Of a stretch of 64,000 nucleotides of DNA, positions 1 to 7,540 are shown piece after piece. The stretch lies in the NCBI GenBank assembly GCA_946482285.1, contig CAMLQK010000001.1:806001-870000 (forward strand). The letters run 5' to 3'. Position numbers and translations under genes: made by a program. How positions within the stretch are numbered: position 1 is the stretch's first letter; every line of letters begins with the position of its first letter. The stretch comes from an uncultured Candidatus Saccharibacteria bacterium. GTDB taxonomy: Bacteria > Patescibacteria > Saccharimonadia > Saccharimonadales > UBA4665. The notes under the pieces are model-generated. The model was not told where the DNA came from. It saw nothing but the letters and a program-made list of their open reading frames with translations, and did not search any database.

Positions 1-1
1 C

Positions 2-232
2 GAGTACAGCTTAGTCGAAATGAAGCCGACCACAGGTCGAACCCACCAGCTCCGCGTGCACATGGCCCAACAAGGCCATCCAATTGTGGGCGATCCCTTG
101 TACGGTAAAGGAGCATTCGGCGACCGTCTATATTTGCATGCTCTCAGCCTGGAAATTACCTCGCCAAACAGAGAGCGCCAAACATTTACCGCCCCACTAC
201 CAGATGAATTTGCCAAAATCCTAAAAGGCTAG
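2..232 (+). CDS. RluA-family pseudouridine synthase, C-terminal part
   Basis: The reading frame is open from the left edge, so only the last 76 or so residues are present. It carries the family signature GRTHQLRVH followed by [11 protein letters not shown], which closes the catalytic domain of RluA/RluD-type enzymes that isomerise uridines in 23S rRNA or tRNA. The catalytic Asp motif (HRLD) must lie upstream of the window. The ATG at position 20 is internal and not the start. The stop lies 7 bp before holB, so the two are probably co-transcribed. The family is clear; the target uridine is not. Confidence 0.85.
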   Translation, partial: EYSLVEMKPTTGRTHQLRVHMAQQGHPIVGDPLYGKGAFGDRLYLHALSLEITSPNRERQTFTAPLPDEFAKILKG

Positions 233-239
233 TATTGCA

Positions 240-1106
240 ATGCTCGTTATGCATTCAGCCACCCAAAAAGCGATACGCGCTTATGGCAGCAATCCGAACC
301 ATGCGGTACTTTTGCTGGGGAGTGATGGTATTGGCAAGGGTAGTGTCGCTGCCGTACTTGTACGCGCTGTGCTTGCGCTGCCCGAAAGTACGGACATCAC
401 GACGCTCCCTGCGGTAAAATTTGTAGCACCTGATGAAAAGAATACTGTTTCTATTGAATCAATCCGGAAAATCCAAGCATTTGTGCGGCTCAAAACGACT
501 GGCACTGCAGCCATTAGACGGGCAATTGTTATTGAGCACGCCAACCGCATGACAACAGAGGCGCAAAACGCGTTACTAAAACTACTCGAAGAACCGCCAG
601 CCGATACGGTCATCATATTAACAGCAAGTCAGCTGCATGACCTGCTGCCCACTATTCGGTCACGCGTACAAATCATGCATGTCAGGCCGCCCGCAAAACA
701 ACAGCTGCTAGACTTTTTTGGCAAAGATTACGATGCAACAGCGATAACACAATCTTACTTTTTGAGCGGAGGCCTGCCTGGGCTTATGACAGCCTTACTG
801 ACAGGCGACAAAGACCACCCATTGGCACAAAGCGTTACACTCGCCAAGGGCCTGCTGCAAGGACAATTATTCGAAAAGCTAGCGTATATTGAAGGTGTTG
901 CTAAGCAGCGTGATGCGGCTATATCGCTATGTGAAGCGCTTGCACGCATTGCGCAAGCCGGTCTCATGCAGTCCGCTGGCAAAGTTGACGCAGCACGCAT
1001 GAAGCAATGGAAGACAATTCTAGCGCAAGCATCAGAGGCCAAAGGCCATTTGCAGGCCAATGCCAATATAAAGCTTGTGCTGACTCATTTAGTATTACAA
1101 CTTTAG
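240..1106 (+). CDS. holB: DNA polymerase III delta' subunit (clamp loader)
   Basis: This is a clamp-loader AAA+ subunit that helps place the beta clamp on primed DNA. An altered P-loop GSDGIGKGS lies at residues 28-36. The diagnostic block EHANRMTTEAQNALLKLLEE follows at about residues 100-119, then an SR-containing sensor (TIRSRV), as in delta' and DnaX. The zinc-finger cysteines of DnaX are absent and the length (288 aa) fits delta'. The first ATG (240) is taken as start, but ATG 249 is equally possible; neither has a convincing Shine-Dalgarno. It follows the RluA-like gene by 7 bp. Confidence 0.82.
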   Translation: MLVMHSATQKAIRAYGSNPNHAVLLLGSDGIGKGSVAAVLVRAVLALPESTDITTLPAVKFVAPDEKNTVSIESIRKIQAFVRLKTTGTAAIRRAIVIEHANRMTTEAQNALLKLLEEPPADTVIILTASQLHDLLPTIRSRVQIMHVRPPAKQQLLDFFGKDYDATAITQSYFLSGGLPGLMTALLTGDKDHPLAQSVTLAKGLLQGQLFEKLAYIEGVAKQRDAAISLCEALARIAQAGLMQSAGKVDAARMKQWKTILAQASEAKGHLQANANIKLVLTHLVLQL

Positions 1107-1125
1107 CCTAAAACTTTGCTATAAT
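1095..1125 (+). promoter_or_regulatory. promoter of the TPR gene (extended -10)
   Basis: A perfect TATAAT at 1120-1125 is preceded by TGC, giving an extended -10. A weak -35 (TTACAA, 1095-1100) lies 19 bp upstream. The ATG of the TPR gene is only 9 nt downstream of the -10, so the mRNA would have almost no leader. Confidence 0.6.
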
Positions 1126-1134
1126 AAATCTACT

Positions 1135-1791
1135 ATGTTTGAACTGGTCCTTGTAGCAGCATTTGGCCTGCTTGCGTTTCACAACACAAAAGTCCACGAT
1201 GACGAATTCGCCGCCGGATCGCGCAAGATTGGTGACAGACTCGGCAAATTGTGGGATATTGCCCACCAAGGCATGCGCGAAAACCGCTTTTTGCGGGCGG
1301 AAAAAGCCTTGCTAACTATTCTAAAGATCGACGAACGCAACGCAGCGGCTTATAACCGCCTCGGAATTTTGTACGCCAAACAAAAAGAATATCGCGACGC
1401 TATTGATTGTTTTGAAATTGCCAGCAGTATCGAAGCGACGCCTTCGAGCTTGCACAACCTCGGCCTTATCTATTACGAGACTGAAAACTACGAAAAAGCA
1501 GCGATTGCATTTGAACAAGCGCTCAAACTGGAATCTAATCTGGCAGCGCGGCATGTAGCGTACGCCAAAGTACAAGAAAAACTCGGCAACGAAAAGCTAT
1601 TCTTCCAGTCATTAGAGAAAGCTGTAGAACTGGAACCGAATAAAGAAAGTTTGACGCTACTGCATAAAGCCTATTTGGACCGCGGAATGGAATCGCAGGC
1701 CGACATGATAGAACAAAAACTTAAAAAAATGATCGTACCTGATGGCAAGCCGAAACGCATGATGCGTCCTCGCCGCGCCGCCGTACAATAA
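1135..1791 (+). CDS. membrane-anchored TPR-repeat protein
   Basis: The 218-aa product starts with a short hydrophobic stretch (residues 2-16, FELVLVAAFGLLAFH), probably a membrane anchor. Tetratricopeptide-like helical pairs follow from about residue 45 to 190; AAYNRLGILYAKQKEYRDAI and LHNLGLIYYETENYEKAAIA are typical 34-residue units. TPR arrays are protein-binding scaffolds, and nothing shows the partner. The C-terminus is basic (KRMMRPRRAA). No Shine-Dalgarno is present; the start sits 9 nt after a TATAAT box. Confidence 0.75.
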   Translation: MFELVLVAAFGLLAFHNTKVHDDEFAAGSRKIGDRLGKLWDIAHQGMRENRFLRAEKALLTILKIDERNAAAYNRLGILYAKQKEYRDAIDCFEIASSIEATPSSLHNLGLIYYETENYEKAAIAFEQALKLESNLAARHVAYAKVQEKLGNEKLFFQSLEKAVELEPNKESLTLLHKAYLDRGMESQADMIEQKLKKMIVPDGKPKRMMRPRRAAVQ

Positions 1792-1810
1792 GATTTACGC
1801 ACGAAATATA

Positions 1811-1839
1811 TTGCCGAGAAGCAAAATATTTGCTACACT
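1811..1839 (+). promoter_or_regulatory. promoter of the tRNA-Thr/tRNA-Tyr pair
   Basis: A TTGCCG -35 (1811-1816) and TACACT -10 (1834-1839) are separated by 17 bp, with TGC in front of the -10. The tRNA-Thr begins 33 bp downstream. Confidence 0.6.
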
Positions 1840-1871
1840 TACATCTGTTAGGGGTTACGTTAACTTCTTGC

Positions 1872-1945
1872 GCCACCTTAGCTCAGCTGGTTAGAGCATC
1901 GGTTTTGTAAACCGAGGGTCGTCGGTTCGAATCCGACAGGTGGCT
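1872..1945 (+). tRNA. tRNA-Thr (anticodon TGT)
   Basis: The cloverleaf closes with acceptor GCCACCT/AGGTGGC, and the anticodon loop TTTGTAA gives anticodon TGT. The T-arm holds GGTTCGAATCC. The CCA end is encoded at 1946-1948. It reads ACA and wobble Thr codons. The tRNA-Tyr gene follows 22 bp after the CCA. Confidence 0.95.
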
Positions 1946-1970
1946 CCAAACCTGAAATATCAGGCACTAC

Positions 1971-2052
1971 GCAGGGTTAGTGAAGCGGTCAAACACAGCT
2001 GACTGTAAATCAGCCCTCTCCGAGTTCGGGGGTTCGAATCCCTCACCCTGCA
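1971..2052 (+). tRNA. tRNA-Tyr (anticodon GTA)
   Basis: This is a class II tRNA with a long variable arm. The acceptor is GCAGGGT/ACCCTGC, the anticodon loop CTGTAAA gives GTA, and CCA is encoded at 2053-2055. It is co-transcribed with tRNA-Thr(TGT) and followed at once by a terminator. Confidence 0.95.
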
Positions 2053-2064
2053 CCAAGTAAAGGA

Positions 2065-2088
2065 CGTCTGCGCTAGCAGGCGTTTTTT
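2065..2088 (+). terminator. intrinsic terminator of the tRNA pair
   Basis: The stem CGTCTGC/GCAGGCG has 7 bp (one G-U), a 4-nt loop and six T residues. Confidence 0.85.
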
Positions 2089-2112
2089 ACTACATACCAT
2101 AAAAGAGAAACT

Positions 2113-3081
2113 ATGCACACGCACGAAGTACTGGACATTATTGACAAACCCTGGTCCGCGGAAGGCCTAGAGTACCACAACAGTAACACGCAGTTTGTGG
2201 CCCCTTTATTGCAAGCGTGCGTTACTGATGCACTTGAATTTATGCCGTCATCAGGGGTAGTGGTCGAGATAGGTGCCGGTGACGGCTACCTGGCCGCCCA
2301 TGTCGCAGATGAACATCGCCAGCGATACGTTCAGACTGAACTGGGCCTGGCAAACTCTCACAGCGCACGAGCAAGGAATCCTGATGTAAAAACAGCATGC
2401 GCCCGAGCGCAGGAACTTCCTTTCCAGTCCGAAAGCGTAGGCGGTGTCATCGCTCGTAATGTTTTTGACATGGTAGATACAAAAAGCGTAATTCACGAGC
2501 TTGGTAGGATTGTAAGGCCAGGCGGTACCATTGTGCATTTGCGCGATCACCGGCCAAGCCTAACATGGATAGGCAAGAACTTTGGCGTTGGCCGTACAAT
2601 GCGCCTAATCCCGCACTTTAACGAGGTTGGCGAGTTCATGCGATACCAGGTGGTCAAGCAGAAAACCCTAGCAAAGCTGGCGCCTGGCCATGAGCAACTA
2701 ATGCAAGCCATTTGCAATCCTGTGTTCCAGGATTACTTAACGGGAGGCGACCAGGCCGACAGAGGAGTTATCGCGGCAAAGTTATTCTGCGAAAAGGCTG
2801 CCCAGCACCGAGTACGTCTATCACCTCTATTTACAGAAATTATGGACAAAAAACTCCACAATTGGCTACAGGATACGGGTTTTGAAACACGTATTAGTGC
2901 ATTCCGAGCTGAGGCAGACTATCCCGAAAGTTATGCGCGGTCAATGGGGTGGCCTCAGGATAGCAACCATGTGGAGAAACACTCGAACGGGTACACGTCA
3001 ACACTCAGCAGCCCAGGCATACCCAAGGGTACTGTGCGGTATGGCTACGCAGTTGATATGCTTGTTGCCACTAAGCAATAA
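2113..3081 (+). CDS. class I SAM-dependent methyltransferase
   Basis: The 322-aa protein has a Rossmann-type methyltransferase core. Motif I VVVEIGAGDGYLAA lies at about residues 48-61, a motif II/III region reads LPFQSESVGGVIARNVF, and a post-motif segment reads LGRIVRPGGTIVHLRDH. This resembles the UbiE/Methyltransf_11 group, which acts on small molecules, but the substrate cannot be named. The C-terminal 130 residues are unlike anything I recognise. A purine stretch (AAAGAGAAA) precedes the ATG. The gene ends 11 bp before a bidirectional terminator shared with the converging tRNA-Thr. Confidence 0.75.
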   Translation: MHTHEVLDIIDKPWSAEGLEYHNSNTQFVAPLLQACVTDALEFMPSSGVVVEIGAGDGYLAAHVADEHRQRYVQTELGLANSHSARARNPDVKTACARAQELPFQSESVGGVIARNVFDMVDTKSVIHELGRIVRPGGTIVHLRDHRPSLTWIGKNFGVGRTMRLIPHFNEVGEFMRYQVVKQKTLAKLAPGHEQLMQAICNPVFQDYLTGGDQADRGVIAAKLFCEKAAQHRVRLSPLFTEIMDKKLHNWLQDTGFETRISAFRAEADYPESYARSMGWPQDSNHVEKHSNGYTSTLSSPGIPKGTVRYGYAVDMLVATKQ

Positions 3082-3085
3082 CAAC

Positions 3086-3116
3086 ACTAAAAAAACCACC
3101 CGCAAAGGGTGGTTTA
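3086..3116. terminator. bidirectional terminator
   Basis: AAACCACCC (3093-3101) pairs with GGGTGGTTT (3107-3115) across a 5-nt loop. The minus strand ends in a long T run, so it stops the tRNA-Thr(GGT) transcript; on the plus strand it follows the methyltransferase. Confidence 0.75.
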
Positions 3117-3128
3117 TATACAGTTTGG

Positions 3129-3200
<72 letters not shown>

Positions 3201-3255
3201 ATTGCTGCCCGTAACAGGGTTTATTTTACCTCTTTTGCTTGGATTTTTCAAGAGG

Positions 3256-6200
3256 TCACAAACGAGCATTCGTATAATATTGCCGTATGGCCTTGGCTGC
3301 GCCATCTCGTGATCGCAGCGCTTTCATTGCGACACGTGCTGGAAGGCGCTGGCCGCTGTAGGCAGGATTAGCTTCCCAGAAGCGTAGCACGGCTTGCGCA
3401 ATAAGCTCGATCCGCGCGGGTGCCGTTTTTACGTTATTCGTGCAAAAATCGGTGACAACTCCGGGTGCAAATATGGCAGCGTATTGCCGCTGGTATCGGA
3501 CAATGGATTCTGCTATCTCTACTGCACCCTCGGCACCAACATTATTATCTGCCAGGCGATTAATGGCAGTATTGGGCAGACTGTAGCGACCAACCGCAAT
3601 ACTGATTTCGCGTCTCCTTGTCACGAGTCTGCTTAAATATGGCATAGGATTACGCGAGGAGGCAAATGCCCTCCGTATGTCCCCCGGTGAAACGCCTTTA
3701 TCGGCAGCATAGCTTGTTAGACGCTGATACACATCTGGCGCATATAGCCGGGCAACTGTCCCGGGGCGGGGTTGCTTCCACTCTTCATACTGTGTGGCAG
3801 CACTACAGTATAGCCGGGCAATATCTGCAAAATGCCACGCCATACGGTTGCGTGTATAGCTGTATAGATCCATAAGGGTCTGGCCCCAGATTTTATCATT
3901 ACGAATAGCTGCGCTTGGCATATCACCGTCTAAGTCTATGGCAAGCTTCGCGATAAGGAGGTGTTGTTTTGAGTAGTCAGTGGGCTCGATCTTGCCCGCC
4001 CATGCGTCCCGCTGGAAAAGCTTAAACATAACTTTCGGGTCTTTTACATACAACTGGCGACGCTCGGCTTCAAAAAGCGCAGGATGGAGGTGTGGCAGCA
4101 GTACTGTGTTCGTAGTATCCCAGGGGTCAGTTATATGCCGCAGTAATTCATCGGGGCCAATATCCGAAGGAATTGCATCGCCTAAGCCGTACGCGCTGCC
4201 GATTGCCGCTCGCTCTATAGGGTCAAAATCCAGCACCATGGAGCTGTCTGTCACTGCCAAATTGTCGTCAACAGACAATACACCATATTTGCAGAGTCGC
4301 AGCACAACCCGCGCTATTTTTGCCTCCTCTCCAGTGTCTATATCCTGGGCTTTATACTGCAGGCGTTTCTGGCGCTTGCCAGCCACGCTGCGGCTCCTCG
4401 CTGCCTTCTGCGCTTTTTCCTTTTGAGCTGCTTCTAGTACTGCGTGCACACGGTTGGAGGCTTTACTGCGTAGAATATAATCAGGGACACCTTGCCGGCG
4501 GCCTTCTTTGAAGTATGACACATAAAAAGAAGGGGAGTGATATATAGCCCTATCTGGCGGCAAACCCATGTTTTTGATCTGCTGAGCCTCTTGTATGAAT
4601 TCCCACATAACACCAACGTAGTCCATAGGGTCAAAACCGGCGAAGCGCTCCTCAGGCTTTGCCCGGCCTCCGCGCGGCAGAGGCTTGGCGGCTGCGGAAA
4701 TGATTGCGTTAGATATAACGTCCAGGACTTCGGGGTGACCACTCGCAAAAGCATGCAAACGGGAGTCACGCATTAGATAGTCCATGTAGCGTCGTGTAAT
4801 ATCCGAAAAAGGGTGTCTGGATATAGGGCGGTGGTACATACGTCCGCTGCGGCGCGCTTGCTGGAGAGCACGCAAACCCCGTACACCATATGTTGGCAGT
4901 GGCCTGACGTTAAATTCAAAACTTGTTTCGCCATGTTCAAGGATATGGCCAATATATGTCACAACAGGGCGCAATGTCATAATCTCACCTCCGACTATCT
5001 GCCTGGATATTCCCCGCGATGCTATCAATGTTGCAATAGGGTTGCTTTGGCGACTGCAGAAAGGCAATTGTATACAGCTGCGGCATAAGTTCACAGCAGT
5101 CTCGTCCAGCATGGAGTTGTTCGTGTCAAATAACTCCGGCTGCTCAAGGCATTTCCCCATAAATATAAAATCGCTGCGCAGTGTAGGCATGGGCTCTGGG
5201 GTTTGTGGCCGAATCTGGAAATGCGTGCGTAGCGCTTCGGCCTCTGCACCTGGTTCGCAACGCAAAACTAATGCGCTGGCTTTTCTGCTGAGTGGCAGTG
5301 TGACGCGCATATCGTAGGTGTTCTGTTCCTTAAACGCCTTCACTGCCACAGCTTTGTCTTCGAGTACGGCATCGTCAACCCGCAAGCGATGCATGTAGAG
5401 GTCATGTATAGTGCCTTTGGTGAAAATGTTTCCGAACTCCTTTTTAGACTGCTCTATCCGCACTAGCGTAGCCTTGGCCCGCGCCTCGTCCATGCCTCGC
5501 CGGGCAAAAGATTCTATATCCGATGGCCGTGCCGTGGTATTAGCAAGTCTGACCTGTAAATACCAATAGCGATTGCGGTAATTAAGCGCGGCCCGCAAGG
5601 GATGGTGGCGTGATACGATACTCCCCAATGCGATTTGTTCTGGTATACCCTTTGACATAAGATAAGCTGTCATGTCGCGACATACTGCCGCACCAAAAGC
5701 TAGGCAGCCGACAAGCGCACGCTTGTCCTTAGGCCGCCCCATTTGAACGTAATCCGCATGAAGCAGTTCAGTAAGTCGCACGAAAGTTTGGTTATTGACC
5801 TCCAGACCATACAGGCGGCTGAGCTTATCATATGCTGTATATAACCACCCCATCGCCTGCACATAGTTGGCATTGCCAAGCTCTTTGGGTACAATTGCCG
5901 CCTCCCGCGCTAAAGCAATAATCATACTGTCGAGGTTTCGATGTGCAGCATTACGGCCAGCCTTGTTCGAGACTTTACCAAGCCACAGATCACGCCGTAT
6001 GCTGGTCATCAACAACTCAGGGTCTGTCGCGAGTGCCTCCGGATCACGGCTGGCTGCCAATTGTTCGGGATCCAAAAAAGGGAGGAGTACCTTGCGCGTA
6101 AAATGCTGTATGTCTGGTATATCGTTAACTGTTTCGTCGTAGAAGGCCGGAGGGTCCACAAATGCATCAAGGCCATATGAATAGTAAATTGCAGATATTT

Positions 6201-7173
6201 CTTGGGGTGATAGGTACGCATATTCTTCGCTGATCGCAAGGTCGCCTTGGTCATCTACGGCCAGCACGCCGTACTCAACAAGTGCCGCAGCATATTGGGC
6301 AGCTTTGCCGGTATACATGTCCTGGATTTCGGCTGCGTCACGGGCATATTGGACAGCCCATTGCTTCGTTATATTGCTTGAAGCCTTTCTTTGCGCCGTC
6401 TGCCGGGCGGCATCCAGCAAGTTTGCCGATGACGCTTCGGCAACACGCGCTAACATGTGCTGGGTGATGCCAAGTTCTAACCCCTTTTGCATGTATGTTT
6501 CGTAAAATACGGCGGAATGGTACTTAGCACGCTTGCCGCTTATACCCAGTGCGTTAATTTGCATAGCTTCCGCAACAAAACTACCGACTGTTTCTATGTG
6601 GTCATCAAAGACAAAGTCGTTAAAGCGCCCTTTGTTATATGCCCGGCCATTTTTTGCATAACGCCGGACGCATGACTGCAGAATGAGGTCAACAATTGTT
6701 TCGATTACTTCCGGATGCTGCTCTGCAAATGCGTACACTTCCGGCTGTGACGCTAAGGTGTGCAAGTAATCAGTACTAAGCTCGGGTTTTGGACGTGCAA
6801 GGTGGGACGTGCTGGCCAGCTGGCCGCTACGTAATGCTTGTTGGATGGCGCGCACGCTGCGCAAACCATCCGTGGGCAAGGGCTGGAACTTCATAGTGAA
6901 TGTGGGTTCTCCGAGTTCCATATATGGAATGGCAGCAACCTCATCGGGAAGGATATTGTATATCGTACCGCCAACAACTTGAGGGTGCACTCCACGAATT
7001 GCAAGTGCATTGGCGATTGCCGGTCCTTGCGCCTGGCAATGCGGCAGCTGCGGACAGCCCATACATGCCTGTTGCGCACTATAGTGGTCTTCGGGGGAGG
7101 CAGTGTCGAAAGTACTGGCCGCTTCGTTTACGCATGCTCCAAATGGTATGAAATCCCGCTCATGCTTGCCCAT
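3256..7173 (-). CDS. giant duplicated protein with two WhiB-like cysteine clusters
   Basis: This 1305-aa protein is an internal tandem duplication (about residues 8-640 and 669-1305). Each half opens with C-x(21-22)-C-x2-C-x5-C: Cys14, 37, 40, 46 and Cys675, 697, 700, 706. A VVGGT or IVGGE turn follows each. This is the layout of WhiB regulators, which hold a [4Fe-4S] cluster and have a GVWGG turn. Other matched blocks are PLPTDGLRSVRAIQQALRSG versus PLPTYGVRGLRALQQARRSG and YGVLAVDD versus YGVLSVDD. The remaining ~550 residues of each half are helical and unknown to me. WhiB proteins are known from Actinobacteria and their phages and bind sigma region 4; a divergent sigma-like gene lies just upstream. 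A DNA-binding or redox-sensing role is inference. The start is the first ATG; its 5' neighbour is divergent rpmG. Confidence 0.6.
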   Translation of the reverse strand: MGKHERDFIPFGACVNEAASTFDTASPEDHYSAQQACMGCPQLPHCQAQGPAIANALAIRGVHPQVVGGTIYNILPDEVAAIPYMELGEPTFTMKFQPLPTDGLRSVRAIQQALRSGQLASTSHLARPKPELSTDYLHTLASQPEVYAFAEQHPEVIETIVDLILQSCVRRYAKNGRAYNKGRFNDFVFDDHIETVGSFVAEAMQINALGISGKRAKYHSAVFYETYMQKGLELGITQHMLARVAEASSANLLDAARQTAQRKASSNITKQWAVQYARDAAEIQDMYTGKAAQYAAALVEYGVLAVDDQGDLAISEEYAYLSPQEISAIYYSYGLDAFVDPPAFYDETVNDIPDIQHFTRKVLLPFLDPEQLAASRDPEALATDPELLMTSIRRDLWLGKVSNKAGRNAAHRNLDSMIIALAREAAIVPKELGNANYVQAMGWLYTAYDKLSRLYGLEVNNQTFVRLTELLHADYVQMGRPKDKRALVGCLAFGAAVCRDMTAYLMSKGIPEQIALGSIVSRHHPLRAALNYRNRYWYLQVRLANTTARPSDIESFARRGMDEARAKATLVRIEQSKKEFGNIFTKGTIHDLYMHRLRVDDAVLEDKAVAVKAFKEQNTYDMRVTLPLSRKASALVLRCEPGAEAEALRTHFQIRPQTPEPMPTLRSDFIFMGKCLEQPELFDTNNSMLDETAVNLCRSCIQLPFCSRQSNPIATLIASRGISRQIVGGEIMTLRPVVTYIGHILEHGETSFEFNVRPLPTYGVRGLRALQQARRSGRMYHRPISRHPFSDITRRYMDYLMRDSRLHAFASGHPEVLDVISNAIISAAAKPLPRGGRAKPEERFAGFDPMDYVGVMWEFIQEAQQIKNMGLPPDRAIYHSPSFYVSYFKEGRRQGVPDYILRSKASNRVHAVLEAAQKEKAQKAARSRSVAGKRQKRLQYKAQDIDTGEEAKIARVVLRLCKYGVLSVDDNLAVTDSSMVLDFDPIERAAIGSAYGLGDAIPSDIGPDELLRHITDPWDTTNTVLLPHLHPALFEAERRQLYVKDPKVMFKLFQRDAWAGKIEPTDYSKQHLLIAKLAIDLDGDMPSAAIRNDKIWGQTLMDLYSYTRNRMAWHFADIARLYCSAATQYEEWKQPRPGTVARLYAPDVYQRLTSYAADKGVSPGDIRRAFASSRNPMPYLSRLVTRRREISIAVGRYSLPNTAINRLADNNVGAEGAVEIAESIVRYQRQYAAIFAPGVVTDFCTNNVKTAPARIELIAQAVLRFWEANPAYSGQRLPARVAMKALRSRDGAAKAIRQYYTNARL

Positions 7174-7221
7174 GTGGTCTTAGCATACTGTACCAGCCAA
7201 AACACTGGCAAGGGTAAGGGA

Positions 7222-7250
7222 TTTACAAACTGTGTCGTATCTGTTAGAAT
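7222..7250 (+). promoter_or_regulatory. rpmG promoter
   Basis: TTTACA (7222-7227) and TAGAAT (7245-7250) are spaced by 17 bp; each differs from consensus at one base. About 35 nt of leader precede the rpmG ATG. Confidence 0.7.
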
Positions 7251-7292
7251 TAATTAGATTGATCATATTAAAAGGTACTTAAGAGATATTTT

Positions 7293-7496
7293 ATGGCTAA
7301 AAAAGGCGAAAAGCGCAAACTTATCGGTCTCGTGAGCGAAGAATCTGGCGAGCGCATTTATTACACAACCAAAAACGTTCAGAACACCCCAGAGAAACTT
7401 TCTCTTCGCAAATACAGTAAGAAGTTGCGCAAGCACGTTATTTTTACCGAAACCAAGAAGAACTTGGGCCGTAACGAAGTTAAGCCCAAGAAGTAA
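7293..7496 (+). CDS. rpmG: 50S ribosomal protein L33 (bL33)
   Basis: The 67-aa basic protein begins [19 protein letters not shown] and continues YYTTKN, the usual core of L33 near the ribosomal E site. The CxxC pairs of zinc-binding L33 are missing, so this is the zinc-free form. At 67 aa it is longer than the usual 50-55, through a lysine-rich tail. The gene stands alone between two very large minus-strand genes, with its own promoter and a strong terminator. Confidence 0.88.
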   Translation: MAKKGEKRKLIGLVSEESGERIYYTTKNVQNTPEKLSLRKYSKKLRKHVIFTETKKNLGRNEVKPKK

Positions 7497-7512
7497 CCTG
7501 GCACACATAATG

Positions 7513-7540
7513 AAATAACCACCGAAAACGGTGGTTATTT
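7513..7540. terminator. bidirectional terminator after rpmG
   Basis: AAATAACCACCG (7513-7524) pairs perfectly with CGGTGGTTATTT (7529-7540) across AAAA. It serves rpmG on the plus strand and the sigma-like gene on the minus strand; its last base is the final base of that gene's stop codon. Confidence 0.88.

Noticed and set aside
235..417. 60-codon frame overlapping the start of holB
   Set aside because: It lies in another frame of the clear holB gene, with shadow-type composition.
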